Below, one piece after another: positions 44,371 through 55,330 of a stretch of 64,000 nt of DNA (the stretch's first letter is position 1; every line of letters begins with the position of its first letter). Below the pieces are notes generated by a model. It was given only the letters and a program-made list of their open reading frames with translations, ran no database searches and was not told the DNA's origin. Position numbers and translations under genes: made by a program. Origin of the DNA: Clostridium bornimense (lineage in GTDB: Bacteria; Bacillota; Clostridia; Clostridiales; Clostridiaceae); assembly GCF_000577895.1 (NCBI RefSeq), contig NZ_HG917868.1, positions 2,604,001 to 2,668,000 on the forward strand, in the 5' to 3' direction.

Positions 44371-44436
44371 TAAATAACCCTCCTTATTTTAAAAGTTGGC
44401 AACCTAATCTGAGGGCAACTGACTTTACTCTATTTA

Positions 44437-45057
44437 TTACTTACTGTATAACTCAACGATTAATGTTTCGTTTACAGGTACATCTATATCTTCTCTTGCT
44501 GGAATAGCTTCTACTTTACCAGTAAATGTAGCTACGTCTCCACTTAACCATTTTGGTAAAGATTTTGGATTTTCAGCAAAAGTCTTGAATAATTCAGAAG
44601 CTCTACTCTTTTCTCTTACAGTTATAACATCTCCAGCTTTAACACTGTATGATGGTATATCAACTTTCTTACCATTTACTAAGAAATGTCCATGAGTAAC
44701 TAATTGTCTAGCTTCAGTTCTTGAATTACCATATCCAAGTCTAAATACAACATTGTCTAATCTCATTTCTAGTAACTTTAATAAATTTTCACCTGTTATA
44801 CCTCTAAGCTTTTCAGCTCTGTCGTATGTTCTTCTGAATTGATTTTCTAATAATCCGTATATTCTCTTAGCTTTTTGTTTTTCTCTTAATTGAACACCGT
44901 AGTCAGAAATTTTCTTTCTTCCTTGTCCGTGTTGTCCTGGTGCATATGATCTTCTTTCGAATGCACATTTGCCACCATAACATCTATCTCCTTTAAGGAA
45001 TAATTTCATTCCTTCACGTCTGCAAAGTCTACAAACTGCGCCTGTATATCTTGCCAT
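44437..45057 (-). CDS. rpsD: Ribosomal protein S4 (uS4)
   Basis: A 206-residue primary 16S-binding protein with a Cys-containing N-terminus ([10 protein letters not shown]), [16 protein letters not shown], and the S4 RNA-binding domain [38 protein letters not shown]. In bacilli and enterics S4 represses its own mRNA; the 66-base gap before rpoA shows no clear target fold. Confidence 0.98.
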   Translation of the reverse strand: MARYTGAVCRLCRREGMKLFLKGDRCYGGKCAFERRSYAPGQHGQGRKKISDYGVQLREKQKAKRIYGLLENQFRRTYDRAEKLRGITGENLLKLLEMRLDNVVFRLGYGNSRTEARQLVTHGHFLVNGKKVDIPSYSVKAGDVITVREKSRASELFKTFAENPKSLPKWLSGDVATFTGKVEAIPAREDIDVPVNETLIVELYSK

Positions 45058-45084
45058 TTAAAGTACACCTCCTATTGCTTAAAA

Positions 45085-45480
45085 TTAAACTCTTCTTCTC
45101 TTTGGTGGTCTACAACCATTGTGTGGAATTGGAGTTACATCTTTGATTAAAGTAACTTCTAAGCCTGCTGCTTGTAAGCTTCTTATTGCTGCTTCTCTAC
45201 CTGAACCTGGACCCTTTACATATACTTCAACACTCTTTAATCCATGTTCCATTGCTGACTTAGCTGCTGTTTCTGCTGCCATTTGAGCTGCAAATGGAGT
45301 GCTCTTTCTTGAACCTCTAAATCCAAGAGCTCCAGCACTTGACCATGATAATGCATTACCATTTACATCTGTTAATGTAACTATTGAATTATTGAAAGTA
45401 GACTTGATATGAGCTGCTCCGTGCTCAACATTCTTTCTTTCCTTTTTTCTTCTAGTTCTCTTAACGTTCTTAGCTGCCAT
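45085..45480 (-). CDS. rpsK: Ribosomal protein S11 (uS11)
   Basis: A 131-residue platform protein with [40 protein letters not shown] and the conserved end [18 protein letters not shown]. It is encoded between rpsM and rpsD with good ribosome binding sites on both sides. Confidence 0.98.
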   Translation of the reverse strand: MAAKNVKRTRRKKERKNVEHGAAHIKSTFNNSIVTLTDVNGNALSWSSAGALGFRGSRKSTPFAAQMAAETAAKSAMEHGLKSVEVYVKGPGSGREAAIRSLQAAGLEVTLIKDVTPIPHNGCRPPKRRRV

Positions 45481-45499
45481 AATTATCCCTCCTTACCTA

Positions 45500-45865
45500 T
45501 TACTTTTTCTTACCTGCTACTGTCTTCTTTGGACCTTTTCTAGTTCTTGCATTAGTCTTAGTTTTTTGTCCTCTTACTGGAAGACCTTTTCTATGTCTAA
45601 CACCTCTGTAGCATCCGATTTCAACTAGTCTCTTAATGTTAAGAGCTACGTCTCTTCTTAAGTCACCTTCAACATTAAGGTTCTTTATAGCATTTCTTAA
45701 TGCATTTACTTGATCTTCTGTTAAGTCCTTAACTCTTGTATCAGGATTAATTCCTGTTTCAGCTAAAAGCTTTTGAGAAGTTGGTAACCCTATACCGTAT
45801 ATATAAGTTAATGATATTTCAACTCTTTTTTCTCTTGGTATGTCTACACCAGCAATTCTAGCCAT
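45500..45865 (-). CDS. rpsM: Ribosomal protein S13 (uS13)
   Basis: A 121-residue head protein with [54 protein letters not shown] and a Lys-rich tail reaching tRNA and the L5 bridge. About 110 bases of A/T-rich spacer, including a TA-repeat, separate it from rpmJ. Confidence 0.98.
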   Translation of the reverse strand: MARIAGVDIPREKRVEISLTYIYGIGLPTSQKLLAETGINPDTRVKDLTEDQVNALRNAIKNLNVEGDLRRDVALNIKRLVEIGCYRGVRHRKGLPVRGQKTKTNARTRKGPKKTVAGKKK

Positions 45866-45976
45866 GTAATCTCTACACCTCCTAGGTTTTTTTATATTTG
45901 ATTTATATATATATATATAGCCTTAGGTAAATTTAATTTTCAGCCGCGCCTAAAGCTCTATAACCACAATTAATAA

Positions 45977-46102
<126 letters not shown>

Positions 46103-46107
46103 TTAAT

Positions 46108-46326
46108 CTACTTGGCTCTCCAAGTTATTCTTCCACGAGTAAGGTCATATGGTGAAAGCTCCACAGTAACCTTATCACCTGGTAGTATTCTTATAAAATT
46201 CATTCTTAATTTTCCTGAAATATGAGCTAAAATTATTTGCCCACTTTCTAGTTGTACTTCGAAATGTGCATTAGGTAATGCCTCAACAACAACACCTTGC
46301 ATTTCGATAACATCTTGCTTTGACAT
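46108..46326 (-). CDS. infA: Translation initiation factor IF-1
   Basis: A 72-residue OB-fold protein, [24 protein letters not shown] to [11 protein letters not shown]. It occupies the A site during 30S initiation. It is placed between the KOW-domain gene (7 bases) and rpmJ. Confidence 0.98.
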   Translation of the reverse strand: MSKQDVIEMQGVVVEALPNAHFEVQLESGQIILAHISGKLRMNFIRILPGDKVTVELSPYDLTRGRITWRAK

Positions 46327-46333
46327 AAGGTAA

Positions 46334-46594
46334 TCAAACCTCCTTATCTATGTCTACAGACTTTATAAATGCATCTATCTTAGCATTTGTATATGGTTCT
46401 ATATCCTTAGTATAGATATTTGTAAAGTTTAAGTGTTTTATCTTTTTCTTCTTAGGTTTATCGATACTCCTATTCTTGCCATTACATATCAATACATATT
46501 CATCATCGATAACTCCAATAATTAAAAAATATTTTCCACTATCTCTACCTGCTTTACCAATTACTATTCTATTAATTAGATTTCCACCTTCCAC
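46334..46594 (-). CDS. KOW-domain RNA-binding protein, L14e-like
   Basis: An 86-residue basic protein. [33 protein letters not shown] forms a KOW/SH3-like fold, followed by a Lys cluster ([11 protein letters not shown]) and a helical tail. A start at GTG 46594 fits GAGGTG upstream. Related proteins sit at this place (map, KOW gene, infA) in clostridia and probably bind ribosomal RNA; the exact role is not known. Confidence 0.8.
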   Translation of the reverse strand: MEGGNLINRIVIGKAGRDSGKYFLIIGVIDDEYVLICNGKNRSIDKPKKKKIKHLNFTNIYTKDIEPYTNAKIDAFIKSVDIDKEV

Positions 46595-46607
46595 TATTTC
46601 ACCTCTA

Positions 46608-47357
46608 TTAACTTAATGTAAGGATCTCAACTCCTGTTTCAAGAATTACTACAGTATTTTCATAATGAGCACTTAAAGACCCATCTGCTGTTACTACTGT
46701 CCAATTATCTCTAAGAGTCTTAGTATAGAAGGATCCGATATTCACCATCGGTTCAATTGCCAAAGTCATTCCATGAGTTAGCTTAGGACCTCTTCCTGGT
46801 TTCCCAAAATTCGGAACATTTGGCTCCTCATGAAGCTTTTTTCCAATTCCATGTCCTACGAAGTCTCTTACTACAGAATACCCTTCACTTTCAACATAAG
46901 TTTGAATTTCATGACTTATATCTGACAATCTGTTACCAACTATAGCTTTTTCTATTCCTTTAAAGAAGCTCTTTTCTGTAATTCTAATAAGTTCATTTGC
47001 TGCATTACTAACCTTTCCTACTGGAAAAGTTCTTGCTGCATCACCATGATATCCTTTAAAAAAAGCACCACAATCAATACTTATTATGTCACCATCTTGT
47101 AGTATTTTATTCCTACTTGGTATTCCATGAATAACTTCTTCATTAATAGAAGTACATAATGTAGCCGGAAAACTGTAATATCCTTTAAAAGATGGCTTAG
47201 CACCCTGGCTTATTATAAACTCTTCTGCAAGTTTATCAAGGTCTGCAGTAGATATTCCAGGTTTTATCTCCTCTTGTAACATTGCAAGAGCATCGCCAAC
47301 AATTTTACCCGCACGTCTCATTAATTGGATTTCATTATCATTTTTTTTGATAATCAT
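46608..47357 (-). CDS. map: Methionine aminopeptidase type I
   Basis: A 249-residue metalloprotease with the five metal ligands in ISIDCGAFFKGYHGDAARTF, RDFVGHGIGKKLHEEP, LAIEPM and YENTVVI. It removes the initiator Met from new proteins. Its ATG abuts the adk stop, so the two are translationally coupled. Confidence 0.97.
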   Translation of the reverse strand: MIIKKNDNEIQLMRRAGKIVGDALAMLQEEIKPGISTADLDKLAEEFIISQGAKPSFKGYYSFPATLCTSINEEVIHGIPSRNKILQDGDIISIDCGAFFKGYHGDAARTFPVGKVSNAANELIRITEKSFFKGIEKAIVGNRLSDISHEIQTYVESEGYSVVRDFVGHGIGKKLHEEPNVPNFGKPGRGPKLTHGMTLAIEPMVNIGSFYTKTLRDNWTVVTADGSLSAHYENTVVILETGVEILTLS

Positions 47358-48007
47358 TAATTAGTTTCTCCTAATAGAGACTTAATATCTTCAAACACTT
47401 TATCAATTGCTTGAGTTCCATCTACTTCAGAAAGCTTATCGCATTCTTTATAATAACTAATTAATGGTTGAGTTTGTTTGTCATATACATTAAGTCTTTC
47501 CTTAACTGTATCTTCTTTATCGTCTTTTCTTTGTATGACTTCTTTTCCGCAAACATCACATATACCTTCTACTTTTGTAGGATTGAATGATACATGATAA
47601 CTTGCTCCACAGCTTACACAAACTCTTCTTCCTGTCATTCTTTTTAATATATCTTCTCTTGGTACTTCTATAAGTAATGCTACATCTATTTTTTTACCAT
47701 CTTCTTGTAACATCTTATCAAGTGCCTCTGCTTGAAATACTGTTCTAGGAAATCCATCTAATAAGAATCCCTTTTTGCAATCATCTTCTGATAATCTATC
47801 TTTAACTATATCTATTGTCAATTGATCTGGCACTAAAAGACCTTGATCTATATATTCTTTAGCTTTTTTTCCTAGTGGAGTTTCCTCAGCTATGTTTTTT
47901 CTAAATATGTCTCCAGTTGATATATGCGGGATATTATACTCAGTTGCTATACTTTTAGCTTGAGTACCTTTACCTGCTCCTGGAGGTCCTAATAGTACTA
48001 AATTCAA
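47357..48007 (-). CDS. adk: Adenylate kinase, zinc-lid type
   Basis: It interconverts AMP, ADP and ATP. The P-loop [13 protein letters not shown]-binding STGDIFR, DGFPRT and lid [21 protein letters not shown] are present, with two Cys-x2-Cys pairs binding zinc. The likely start is TTG 48007, giving the canonical MNLVLLGPP with GGAG nine bases upstream. An ATG three codons earlier touches that GGAG and so is less likely. It overlaps map by one base. Confidence 0.95.
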   Translation of the reverse strand: MNLVLLGPPGAGKGTQAKSIATEYNIPHISTGDIFRKNIAEETPLGKKAKEYIDQGLLVPDQLTIDIVKDRLSEDDCKKGFLLDGFPRTVFQAEALDKMLQEDGKKIDVALLIEVPREDILKRMTGRRVCVSCGASYHVSFNPTKVEGICDVCGKEVIQRKDDKEDTVKERLNVYDKQTQPLISYYKECDKLSEVDGTQAIDKVFEDIKSLLGETN

Positions 48008-48026
48008 AACATTCATCTCCAACTAC

Positions 48027-49301
48027 CTAATTTTTCTTTAAGAAACCTTCATAGTTACGCATTACTAATTGAGATTCTAGTGTCTTCACAATCTCTACTG
48101 ATACTCCAATTACAATAAGCAATGCTGTACCTGTTATAGAAACTTTAAAGTTTCCAAACTTCTCCATAATTATAGGAACTATAGATACTATTGAAGCTAT
48201 TATACCAGATATAACTGAAACTCTGTTCAGTACACTTGTTAAATATTTTTCAGTAGGTTCCCCTGGTCTGACACCAGGTATAAATCCTGAAGACTTGTGA
48301 ATATTCTCAGCCATCTCATCTGGCTTAAAAGTTATTTGTGTATAGAACCATGTAAAGAACATTATTGCTAATACAAACAATATAACATACCATACTGTAT
48401 TAGTATTAAATGGACTCCATTGTGAATTAAGTACCCACTTTGAATATCCCCAATTAGTATTTATTTGCGCAATTATAGCTGGAAATTGAACAACTGACAT
48501 CGCAAATATTATTGATATAACTACTGAAGATGTTAATCCAAATGGTATATTGGAAGATTGATTAAATACTTTTCCATTACTTTTAGTTGCATACTGAATA
48601 GGAACTCTTCTTTCTGATAATGATGCAGCAATTACACCAACTAGTAATATTGCTAAAACACCAACTAAAACAATTGCTTCTATTAAGCTAGCATTTCCTG
48701 TCTCAATAATTTCAGCAATTTGTCCTATCATACTTGGTATTCTAGAAAGTATATTCCAAGCAATTAGTAGAGACATACCGTTTCCTATTCCTTTTGCTGT
48801 TATTTGATCACCTAACCACATTGTAAAAGTAGATCCAGCCATTAATGTTAATACCACTAAAGCTTTTTCAAAATTTGAATCAACAGAAGCTCCATAATGA
48901 GTCATTACCGCATAAGTTCCAATTCCCATTATGATAGAAAATACAATTGATAAGTATCTAGTATACTTTCCAATTTTCTTTCTTCCTTCTTCGCCTTCTT
49001 TAGATATACTTTCAAGTCTAGGTATCGCAACAGTCAAAAGCTGCATTATAATTGATGCTTCAATGTATGGCATAACCCCTAAAGCAAATACAGATAATTT
49101 GCTTAGGGCTCCACCATTCATCATATCAACAAAGCTTAATAATCCACCTTGTTCTGACATGCTCTTTACTATATCTGATGTATCCACAAATGGTACTATT
49201 ATATGATTTCCTAATCTATATATTACTAATATTAAGAATGTATATAAAATTCTTTTTCTTAATTCGGTAACATTCCATGCATTACGTAAGGTTTTAAACA
49301 T
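48027..49301 (-). CDS. secY: Sec translocon channel subunit SecY
   Basis: A 424-residue membrane protein with ten helices, from FKTLRNAWNVTELRKRILYTF. The plug region IVKSMSEQGGLLSFVDMMNGGALS and the cytosolic loops SLSERRVPIQYATKS and GFIPGVRPGEPTEKYL dock SecA and ribosomes. It is the next-to-last part of the spc operon, one base after rplO. Confidence 0.98.
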   Translation of the reverse strand: MFKTLRNAWNVTELRKRILYTFLILVIYRLGNHIIVPFVDTSDIVKSMSEQGGLLSFVDMMNGGALSKLSVFALGVMPYIEASIIMQLLTVAIPRLESISKEGEEGRKKIGKYTRYLSIVFSIIMGIGTYAVMTHYGASVDSNFEKALVVLTLMAGSTFTMWLGDQITAKGIGNGMSLLIAWNILSRIPSMIGQIAEIIETGNASLIEAIVLVGVLAILLVGVIAASLSERRVPIQYATKSNGKVFNQSSNIPFGLTSSVVISIIFAMSVVQFPAIIAQINTNWGYSKWVLNSQWSPFNTNTVWYVILFVLAIMFFTWFYTQITFKPDEMAENIHKSSGFIPGVRPGEPTEKYLTSVLNRVSVISGIIASIVSIVPIIMEKFGNFKVSITGTALLIVIGVSVEIVKTLESQLVMRNYEGFLKKN

Positions 49302-49302
49302 A

Positions 49303-49743
49303 TTAAATCACCTCAAATTTTCCACCAGCAGCTGTGATTTTTTCTTCAGCTGACTTAGAGAATTTATTAGCTTTAACAGTTAGCTTCTTTGTCAATTCTC
49401 CATTGCCTAATATCTTAACTCCATCTTTAACTTTTCCTATAACTCCAGTTTCAATTAATAATTCAGGAGTAACTTCTGTTCCATCTTCAAAGATGTTTAA
49501 TTTATCTACATTTATAGCTACGATTTCTTTAGCGAAGATATTAGTAAATCCTCTCTTAGGTAATCTTCTGTATAAAGGCATTTGACCACCTTCAAAACCA
49601 GGTCTTACTCCACCGCCTGATCTAGCGTTTTGTCCTTTTTCACCTTTACCAGCATTTCTTCCTAATCCAGAACCAGTACCTCTACCAACTCTCTTTGGTG
49701 CTTTCTTTGAGCCTGCAGCAGGCTTTAATGTATGAAGTTTCAT
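49303..49743 (-). CDS. rplO: Ribosomal protein L15 (uL15)
   Basis: A 146-residue protein, [28 protein letters not shown], with the Gly/Arg-rich N-terminal arm that threads into 23S rRNA, then [19 protein letters not shown]. It lies between rpmD and secY. Confidence 0.98.
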   Translation of the reverse strand: MKLHTLKPAAGSKKAPKRVGRGTGSGLGRNAGKGEKGQNARSGGGVRPGFEGGQMPLYRRLPKRGFTNIFAKEIVAINVDKLNIFEDGTEVTPELLIETGVIGKVKDGVKILGNGELTKKLTVKANKFSKSAEEKITAAGGKFEVI

Positions 49744-49759
49744 ATTTTACACCTCCTCT

Positions 49760-49939
49760 TTACGCTTCTTCTACTTTTAATAAGTAATTAACCTTATTTA
49801 TCATCCCTCTGATTTGAGGAGTTTCTTCTTTAACTACAGAGTGACCAATTTTTCTTAGTCCAAGAGCATTAACAGTAGCTATATGGTCTTTTTTTCTACC
49901 GATTGTGCTCTTTACTAGAGTAATCTTTACATTAGCCAT
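49760..49939 (-). CDS. rpmD: Ribosomal protein L30 (uL30)
   Basis: A 59-residue protein, [20 protein letters not shown] through [11 protein letters not shown] to LLKVEEA. The ATG at 49939 has AGGAGG upstream. It lies between rpsE and rplO. It is a short gene that simple length filters miss. Confidence 0.96.
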   Translation of the reverse strand: MANVKITLVKSTIGRKKDHIATVNALGLRKIGHSVVKEETPQIRGMINKVNYLLKVEEA

Positions 49940-49951
49940 TGCTAATACCTC

Positions 49952-50449
49952 CTATCCTAATATTTCTTCTACAGTCTTACCTCTTAATTTTGCAATATCT
50001 TCTGCATTTCTTAATGAGCTAAGTGCATCTAATGTTGCATTAATCATATTTTTAGGGTTGTTTGAACCTAAAGATTTAGCTCTAACGTCCTTAACTCCAG
50101 CTAATTCAAGAACAGTTCTTACTGGACCCCCAGCAATAACTCCTGTACCTTCTGTAGCAGGCATTATTAGTACTTTACCTTTACCAAACTTTCCTTCTAT
50201 TCTATGTGGTACTGTGTTTTCTTTAATAGAAACCTTAACTAAGTTTTTCTTAGCATCTTCGATACCTTTTCTGATTGCTTCAGGTATTTCTATTGATTTA
50301 CCATTTCCTACTCCAACGTGACCATTTTCATCGCCAACAACTACTAGTACGCTAAATCTGAAATTTCTTCCGCCCTTAACAACCTTAGCTACTCTATTAA
50401 TGTGAACAACCTTTTCCTTAAGATCTAATGTGCTAGGATCGATTCTCAC
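49952..50449 (-). CDS. rpsE: Ribosomal protein S5 (uS5)
   Basis: A 165-residue protein with double-stranded RNA-binding region [35 protein letters not shown] and KAKEVPEAI-type helix [18 protein letters not shown]. Mutations in the first loop give spectinomycin resistance in other bacteria; the loop here looks normal. Confidence 0.98.
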   Translation of the reverse strand: MRIDPSTLDLKEKVVHINRVAKVVKGGRNFRFSVLVVVGDENGHVGVGNGKSIEIPEAIRKGIEDAKKNLVKVSIKENTVPHRIEGKFGKGKVLIMPATEGTGVIAGGPVRTVLELAGVKDVRAKSLGSNNPKNMINATLDALSSLRNAEDIAKLRGKTVEEILG

Positions 50450-50469
50450 TGAATTTCCCTCCTTCTTTA

Positions 50470-50832
50470 CTAGAATTCTAAGCCAGCTTCTCTTGCTGCT
50501 TCTGCTAGTTCTTTAACTCTTCCGTGGTATACATATCCACCTCTGTCGAATACGACATTCTTAATACCTTTTTCTAAAGCTTTCTTAGCGATAGCTTCTC
50601 CAACTGCTTTAGCAGCTTCTTTATTGCTTCCAACTTTTAAGCTGAAATCTTTATCCTTTGATGATGCAGCAACTAAAGTTACAGCTTTAACATCATCTAT
50701 AATTTGAGCGTATATATTCTTTTCACTTCTGAATACAGCTAATCTTGGTCTTTCAGTAGTACCAGAAACTTTCTTACGTACTCTTAAGTGACGTTTTACT
50801 CTTGCTGCAGATCTGTCTGCTTTCTTAAACAT
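50470..50832 (-). CDS. rplR: Ribosomal protein L18 (uL18)
   Basis: A 120-residue 5S rRNA-binding protein from ATG 50832 ([22 protein letters not shown]), chosen because GGGAG lies eight bases upstream. A GTG three codons earlier lacks a site. It ends [26 protein letters not shown]. Confidence 0.98.
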   Translation of the reverse strand: MFKKADRSAARVKRHLRVRKKVSGTTERPRLAVFRSEKNIYAQIIDDVKAVTLVAASSKDKDFSLKVGSNKEAAKAVGEAIAKKALEKGIKNVVFDRGGYVYHGRVKELAEAAREAGLEF

Positions 50833-50854
50833 GCACTTCACTCCCTTCTAACTA

Positions 50855-51394
50855 TTACTTACCAGTCTTACCTTCTTTACGTCTGATAACTTCGTCAGAG
50901 TATTTAATACCTTTACCCTTATATGGCTCTGGTTTTCTCCATTTTCTGATATCAGCAGCCACTGCTCCAACTAATTCTTTGTTAATTCCTTTAACAATGA
51001 TATGTGTAGCATCAGGAGTTTCAAAAGTAATTCCTTCAACAGCTTCTATTTCAACTGGGTGAGAGTAACCTAAGTTTAATGTTAATCCCTTACCTTTTAA
51101 TTGTGCTCTATAACCTACACCGATAAGCTCTAATGTTTTTTGGAATCCAGTGTTAACACCAATTACCATGTTATTTATTAAAGCTCTTGTTAAACCGTGT
51201 AGTGCTCTGTGTTCTTTAACATCGCTTGGTCTTGTAACAACGACGCTATTATCAACAACTTCTATCTTCATGTCTTTGTGCATTGCTTGCTTTAATTCAC
51301 CTTTAGCTCCTTTTACAGTTACTAGATTTGCATCATCAACTGTAACAGTAACGCCTGCTGGTAAAGTTATTGGCAGCCTACCAACTCTTGACAT
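50855..51394 (-). CDS. rplF: Ribosomal protein L6 (uL6)
   Basis: A 179-residue protein with two related domains, [19 protein letters not shown] and the hallmark [25 protein letters not shown] near the end. It binds 23S helix 97 near the factor site. Confidence 0.98.
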   Translation of the reverse strand: MSRVGRLPITLPAGVTVTVDDANLVTVKGAKGELKQAMHKDMKIEVVDNSVVVTRPSDVKEHRALHGLTRALINNMVIGVNTGFQKTLELIGVGYRAQLKGKGLTLNLGYSHPVEIEAVEGITFETPDATHIIVKGINKELVGAVAADIRKWRKPEPYKGKGIKYSDEVIRRKEGKTGK

Positions 51395-51413
51395 ACGTAC
51401 ACCTCCTATTTAA

Positions 51414-51812
51414 TTACCATACGTAGCAAAGAACCTCTCCACCTACGCCTAATTTTCTAGCTTCTCTATCAGTAACTATACCTTTTGATGTAGAAATAAC
51501 AGCTATTCCTAATCCGTTTAATACTTGAGGAATTTCTTCCTTTCTAGCATAAACTCTTAATCCTGGTTTAGATATTCTCTTTAAGCCAGTGATAACTCTT
51601 TCTTTATTTGAACCATATTTTAATGATATTCTTAACATCGGAACGATTCCGTCATTATATTCTTCAATTTCCTTTACATAACCTTCTTGTAATAAGATGT
51701 TAGCAATAGCCTTCTTTATATTTGAAGAAGGGATTTCTACTACTTGATGCTTAACAACATTAGCATTTCTTATACGAGTTAGTAAATCTGCTATTGGATC
51801 TGTCATAACCAT
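51414..51812 (-). CDS. rpsH: Ribosomal protein S8 (uS8)
   Basis: A 132-residue primary binder of 16S helix 21, [20 protein letters not shown] and [28 protein letters not shown]. In enterics S8 represses the spc operon at the L5 start; no such fold was verified here. Confidence 0.98.
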   Translation of the reverse strand: MVMTDPIADLLTRIRNANVVKHQVVEIPSSNIKKAIANILLQEGYVKEIEEYNDGIVPMLRISLKYGSNKERVITGLKRISKPGLRVYARKEEIPQVLNGLGIAVISTSKGIVTDREARKLGVGGEVLCYVW

Positions 51813-51840
51813 CTTGTCGGCCTCCTTTCATACACCTTAA

Positions 51841-52026
51841 TTACCAGCTTGCTTTTCTACAACCTGGAATTTCGCCTTTATAAGCAAGTTCTCTAAAACA
51901 AATTCTGCAAATACCAAATTTCTTTAATACTGCGTGTGGTCTTCCACAAATTCTGCATCTTGTATATGCTCTTGTTGAAAACTTAGGTTCTTTATTCCAT
52001 TTTTCAATCATTGCTTTACGTGCCAC
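51841..52026 (-). CDS. rpsZ: Ribosomal protein S14 type Z (uS14), zinc form
   Basis: A 61-residue short S14 with two Cys-x2-Cys pairs, [10 protein letters not shown] and [18 protein letters not shown], so it is the zinc-binding form. [16 protein letters not shown] follows AGGGAGG. It lies between rplE and rpsH. Confidence 0.98.
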   Translation of the reverse strand: MARKAMIEKWNKEPKFSTRAYTRCRICGRPHAVLKKFGICRICFRELAYKGEIPGCRKASW

Positions 52027-52040
52027 GATATTCCCTCCTT

Positions 52041-52583
52041 TTATTGAGCAAATGGCATTCCAAGGAATCTTAATAACTCTCTAGCTTCCTCGTCAGTCTT
52101 TGCAGTAGTTACGAATATTATATCCATACCTCTTAACTTATCGATCTTATCATATTCAATTTCTGGGAATATTAATTGTTCTTTAACTCCTAACGCGTAG
52201 TTTCCTCTACCATCAAAAGATTTTGAAGATATTCCTCTGAAATCTCTAACTCTTGGTAGAGCAATATTTATTAACTTATCCGCGAATTGGTACATTTTAT
52301 CTTTTCTTAAAGTAACTTTACATCCGATCGCTACATTTTCTCTTAATTTGAAGTTTGCGATTGATTTCTTAGCTCTTGTTAATACTGGCTTTTGACCAGA
52401 AATTAGAGTTAAGTCATTAACTGCTCCTTCTAATGATTTTGGATTGTCCTTAGCTTCTCCAACTCCCATGTTGATTATAATCTTTTCGATTTTAGGAACT
52501 TCCATGATATTTTTGTATCCGAACTTATCCATTAATGCCTTAACAACTTCGTTTTCGTACTTTTCTTTTAGTCTTGGACTCAT
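52041..52583 (-). CDS. rplE: Ribosomal protein L5 (uL5)
   Basis: A 180-residue 5S rRNA-binding protein with [40 protein letters not shown] and [28 protein letters not shown]. It forms the bridge to S13. Confidence 0.98.
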   Translation of the reverse strand: MSPRLKEKYENEVVKALMDKFGYKNIMEVPKIEKIIINMGVGEAKDNPKSLEGAVNDLTLISGQKPVLTRAKKSIANFKLRENVAIGCKVTLRKDKMYQFADKLINIALPRVRDFRGISSKSFDGRGNYALGVKEQLIFPEIEYDKIDKLRGMDIIFVTTAKTDEEARELLRFLGMPFAQ

Positions 52584-52604
52584 TTAATTGCCCTCCTTCC
52601 TAAA

Positions 52605-52922
52605 TTAAAGTGTTTCTCCACATTTCTTACACACTCTAACTTTTATTCCATCTTCTTTAATCTTGTTTGAAATTCTTGTTACATTTTTGCAACCTGTGCA
52701 GTATAACATAACTTTTGAAGAATTTATAGGTGCTTCCATACGGATTATTCCACCTTGCATATTTGCTCTATTTGGCTTAACATGCTTAGTTACAACATTA
52801 ACATCCTTAACTAACACCTTATCTTTTTTTGGGTAAACAGCAAGTACTTCTGCAACTTTACCTTTATCTTTTCCTGATATAACCATTACAGTATCATTCT
52901 TTTTAACGTGAATCTTTGCCAC
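52605..52922 (-). CDS. rplX: Ribosomal protein L24 (uL24)
   Basis: 105 residues from GTG 52922 (MAKIHVKKNDTVMVISGKDKGK, KOW fold), eight bases after GGAGG. An upstream GTG overlaps that site. The C-terminal half has two Cys-x2-Cys pairs (CTGC and CKKC), likely a zinc site found in a subset of bacterial L24 proteins. Confidence 0.97.
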   Translation of the reverse strand: MAKIHVKKNDTVMVISGKDKGKVAEVLAVYPKKDKVLVKDVNVVTKHVKPNRANMQGGIIRMEAPINSSKVMLYCTGCKNVTRISNKIKEDGIKVRVCKKCGETL

Positions 52923-52940
52923 CGAAGCCACCTCCTTATA

Positions 52941-53309
52941 TTATAGTACTTCTGGTGCTAGTGATAAGATTTTGTTAAATTCCTTATCTCTTAACTCTCT
53001 AGCAACTGGTCCGAAGATACGAGTACCTCTTGGGTTCTTATCATCTTTAATTATTACTGCTGCATTCTCGTCAAATTTGATGTATGATCCGTCTGCTCTT
53101 CTTAAGCCCTTTACAGATCTAACTATTACAGCTTTTACTACATCTCCCTTTTTAACAACTCCACCTGGTGTTGCGCTTTTAACTGAAGCAACTATTATAT
53201 CACCAATGTTTCCCCATTTTCTGTGGGAACCACCTAATACTCTTATGCACATTATTTCCTTTGCACCTGAGTTATCTGCAACTTTAAGTCTAGTTTGTTG
53301 CTGAATCAT
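52941..53309 (-). CDS. rplN: Ribosomal protein L14 (uL14)
   Basis: A 122-residue protein, [27 protein letters not shown], with [31 protein letters not shown]. It contacts L19 and 16S h14 in an intersubunit bridge. Confidence 0.98.
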   Translation of the reverse strand: MIQQQTRLKVADNSGAKEIMCIRVLGGSHRKWGNIGDIIVASVKSATPGGVVKKGDVVKAVIVRSVKGLRRADGSYIKFDENAAVIIKDDKNPRGTRIFGPVARELRDKEFNKILSLAPEVL

Positions 53310-53338
53310 GCTAGTGACCTCCTTTCAGTATCGAAAAA

Positions 53339-53593
53339 TTACTTAGCCTTTTCAACTATATTAACAAGTCTCCATCTCTTATCTTTAGATAATGGTCTTG
53401 TTTCCATGATTTCTACTCTATCGTTAATGTGAGCTTCATTATTTTCATCATGAGCTTTGAACTTAGTAGTTCTGTTTACAGTCTTACCATATAATGGATG
53501 ACGAACTTTAGTTTCAACAGCTACTACTATAGTCTTATCCATCTTATCAGAAACAACTCTTCCGATTCTAACTTTTCTCATTCCTCTTTCCAT
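53339..53593 (-). CDS. rpsQ: Ribosomal protein S17 (uS17)
   Basis: An 84-residue OB-fold protein, [27 protein letters not shown], ending [19 protein letters not shown]. It binds helices 7 and 11 of 16S rRNA early in assembly. Confidence 0.98.
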   Translation of the reverse strand: MERGMRKVRIGRVVSDKMDKTIVVAVETKVRHPLYGKTVNRTTKFKAHDENNEAHINDRVEIMETRPLSKDKRWRLVNIVEKAK

Positions 53594-53621
53594 CGTGAGA
53601 CCTCCCTTCAGGCTTCTTTAT

Positions 53622-53834
53622 TTATTGTTGAACACCCTTTAATTCTTCTTCTCTTAGGATGGTTTTAATTTGGGCTATTGATTTTTTAACTTCTCTAATT
53701 CTCATTGGGTTTTCTAATTGCCCTGTAGCTAATTGGAATCTTAAGTTAAATAATTCCTTCTTTAAGCCATTAAGAGATTCTACTAATTCAGTTGATGCTA
53801 CTGATCTTAATTCTTGTAACTTATTAGCCTTCAT
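53622..53834 (-). CDS. rpmC: Ribosomal protein L29 (uL29)
   Basis: A 70-residue helical protein with [21 protein letters not shown] and [31 protein letters not shown]. It lies at the tunnel exit. Its ATG overlaps the rplP stop by one base. Confidence 0.98.
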   Translation of the reverse strand: MKANKLQELRSVASTELVESLNGLKKELFNLRFQLATGQLENPMRIREVKKSIAQIKTILREEELKGVQQ

Positions 53835-54268
53835 TATTCATCACCACCCATTTCTTCAAAGTCTCTTCTTGTAACGAATTTAGTTTTTACTGGAAGCTTA
53901 TGCATAGCAAGTCTCATAGCTTCTCTAGCAACTTCTTCGTTTACTCCTGATAATTCAAATAGAACTCTACCAGGCTTAACAACTGATACCCAGTATTCTG
54001 GTGAACCTTTACCTGAACCCATACGAGTTTCAGCTGGTTTTTGAGTTACTGGCTTATCTGGGAAAACCTTTATCCAAAGCTTTCCTCCTCTTTTTATATA
54101 TCTATTTATAGCAATTCTCGCAGCTTCTATTTGTCTACTAGTTATCCATCCGCATTCAGTTGCTTGAATAGCGAAATCTCCGTAAGCAATAAAGTTACCT
54201 CTAGTAGCTTTACCCTTCATTCTGCCACGTTGAACCTTACGATGTTTAACTCTCTTTGGCATTAACAT
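53834..54268 (-). CDS. rplP: Ribosomal protein L16 (uL16)
   Basis: A 144-residue protein, [24 protein letters not shown], with GCGKG-like [23 protein letters not shown]. It touches the A-site tRNA and completes the 50S peptidyl-transferase region. The first ATG (54268) is set by GGAGG. Confidence 0.98.
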   Translation of the reverse strand: MLMPKRVKHRKVQRGRMKGKATRGNFIAYGDFAIQATECGWITSRQIEAARIAINRYIKRGGKLWIKVFPDKPVTQKPAETRMGSGKGSPEYWVSVVKPGRVLFELSGVNEEVAREAMRLAMHKLPVKTKFVTRRDFEEMGGDE

Positions 54269-54285
54269 CTAGAATTCCTCCTTCC

Positions 54286-54954
54286 TTATGCGTTAGCTTC
54301 TTCCTCGTTTTTAACCTTCTTTACTGGAAGAACTTCTCCTTTATATACCCATACCTTAACACCGATCTTACCGTATGTTGTATCTGCTTCAGCAAAACCA
54401 TAATCGATATCTGCTCTTAGTGTTTGTAGTGGAATAGTACCTTCATTATAGCTTTCAGCTCTAGCAATTTCTGCACCAGCTAATCTTCCTGAGCAAGTAA
54501 CCTTAACTCCTTTAACTCCGTGCTTCATTGCTCTTGAAATAGATTGTTTCATTGCTCTTCTAAAAGATACTCTCTTTTCTAATTGTTGAGCTATGTTTTC
54601 TGAAATTAATTGTGCATCTATTTCAGTATTTTTAACTTCTACTATATTTATAAGTAAGTTCTTTTCACTTACGAATTTTAATAAATCTTTCTTTAAAGCC
54701 TCGATACCTTGACCGCCTTTTCCAATGATTACTCCTGGCTTAGCTGTGAAGATATTTAACTTAACTCTCTTAGATGCTCTTTCGATTTCAATCTTAGAGA
54801 TACCTGCTGAGTATAACTTCTTCTTTACGAATTCTCTTATCTTGTTATCCTCTACTAGGTAGTCAGCGAAATTTCTATTGTCTGCATACCATTTTGCATT
54901 CCAATCTTTAATGACACCAACTCTAACACCGTGTGGATGTACTTTTTGTCCCAC
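54286..54954 (-). CDS. rpsC: Ribosomal protein S3 (uS3)
   Basis: A 222-residue protein, [25 protein letters not shown], with KH domain [16 protein letters not shown] and [20 protein letters not shown]. It lines the mRNA entry tunnel and helps unwind mRNA. Confidence 0.98.
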   Translation of the reverse strand: MGQKVHPHGVRVGVIKDWNAKWYADNRNFADYLVEDNKIREFVKKKLYSAGISKIEIERASKRVKLNIFTAKPGVIIGKGGQGIEALKKDLLKFVSEKNLLINIVEVKNTEIDAQLISENIAQQLEKRVSFRRAMKQSISRAMKHGVKGVKVTCSGRLAGAEIARAESYNEGTIPLQTLRADIDYGFAEADTTYGKIGVKVWVYKGEVLPVKKVKNEEEANA

Positions 54955-54970
54955 TCTGCTTCCCTCCTAA

Positions 54971-55306
54971 CTATGCTCTTTCTTTTACACTTATTGTAAT
55001 ATGACTAGTTTTCTTTAATATTCTAAACGCTCTTCCTTGTGCATGTGGTCTAAATCTCTTTAATGTTGGACCTTGACCTGTGTGTGCATCTGAAACATAT
55101 AAGTTGTCAGCATTTAAATTTAAATTGTGTTCCGCATTTGCTACTGCTGACTTAAGCACCTTAAGTACTACTTGTGCAGCATCCTTTGGAGTGTATTGTA
55201 ATATTACAATTGCTTCGTTAACGCTCTTACCTCTTATAAGATCAAGAACTATGTTCACCTTCATAGGTGACATTCTTACATATCTAGCTATAGCTTTAGC
55301 TTCCAT
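54971..55306 (-). CDS. rplV: Ribosomal protein L22 (uL22)
   Basis: A 111-residue protein with [24 protein letters not shown] and the tunnel hairpin [25 protein letters not shown]. No insertion or deletion of the macrolide-resistance type is seen in the hairpin. Confidence 0.98.
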   Translation of the reverse strand: MEAKAIARYVRMSPMKVNIVLDLIRGKSVNEAIVILQYTPKDAAQVVLKVLKSAVANAEHNLNLNADNLYVSDAHTGQGPTLKRFRPHAQGRAFRILKKTSHITISVKERA

Positions 55307-55330
55307 GTTGAGTTTCCTCCTTTCTTAAGC

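Noticed and set aside
45866-45976. TA-repeat spacer between rpmJ and rpsM as a promoter or regulatory element
   Set aside because: No paired -35/-10 with correct spacing; simple repeat only.
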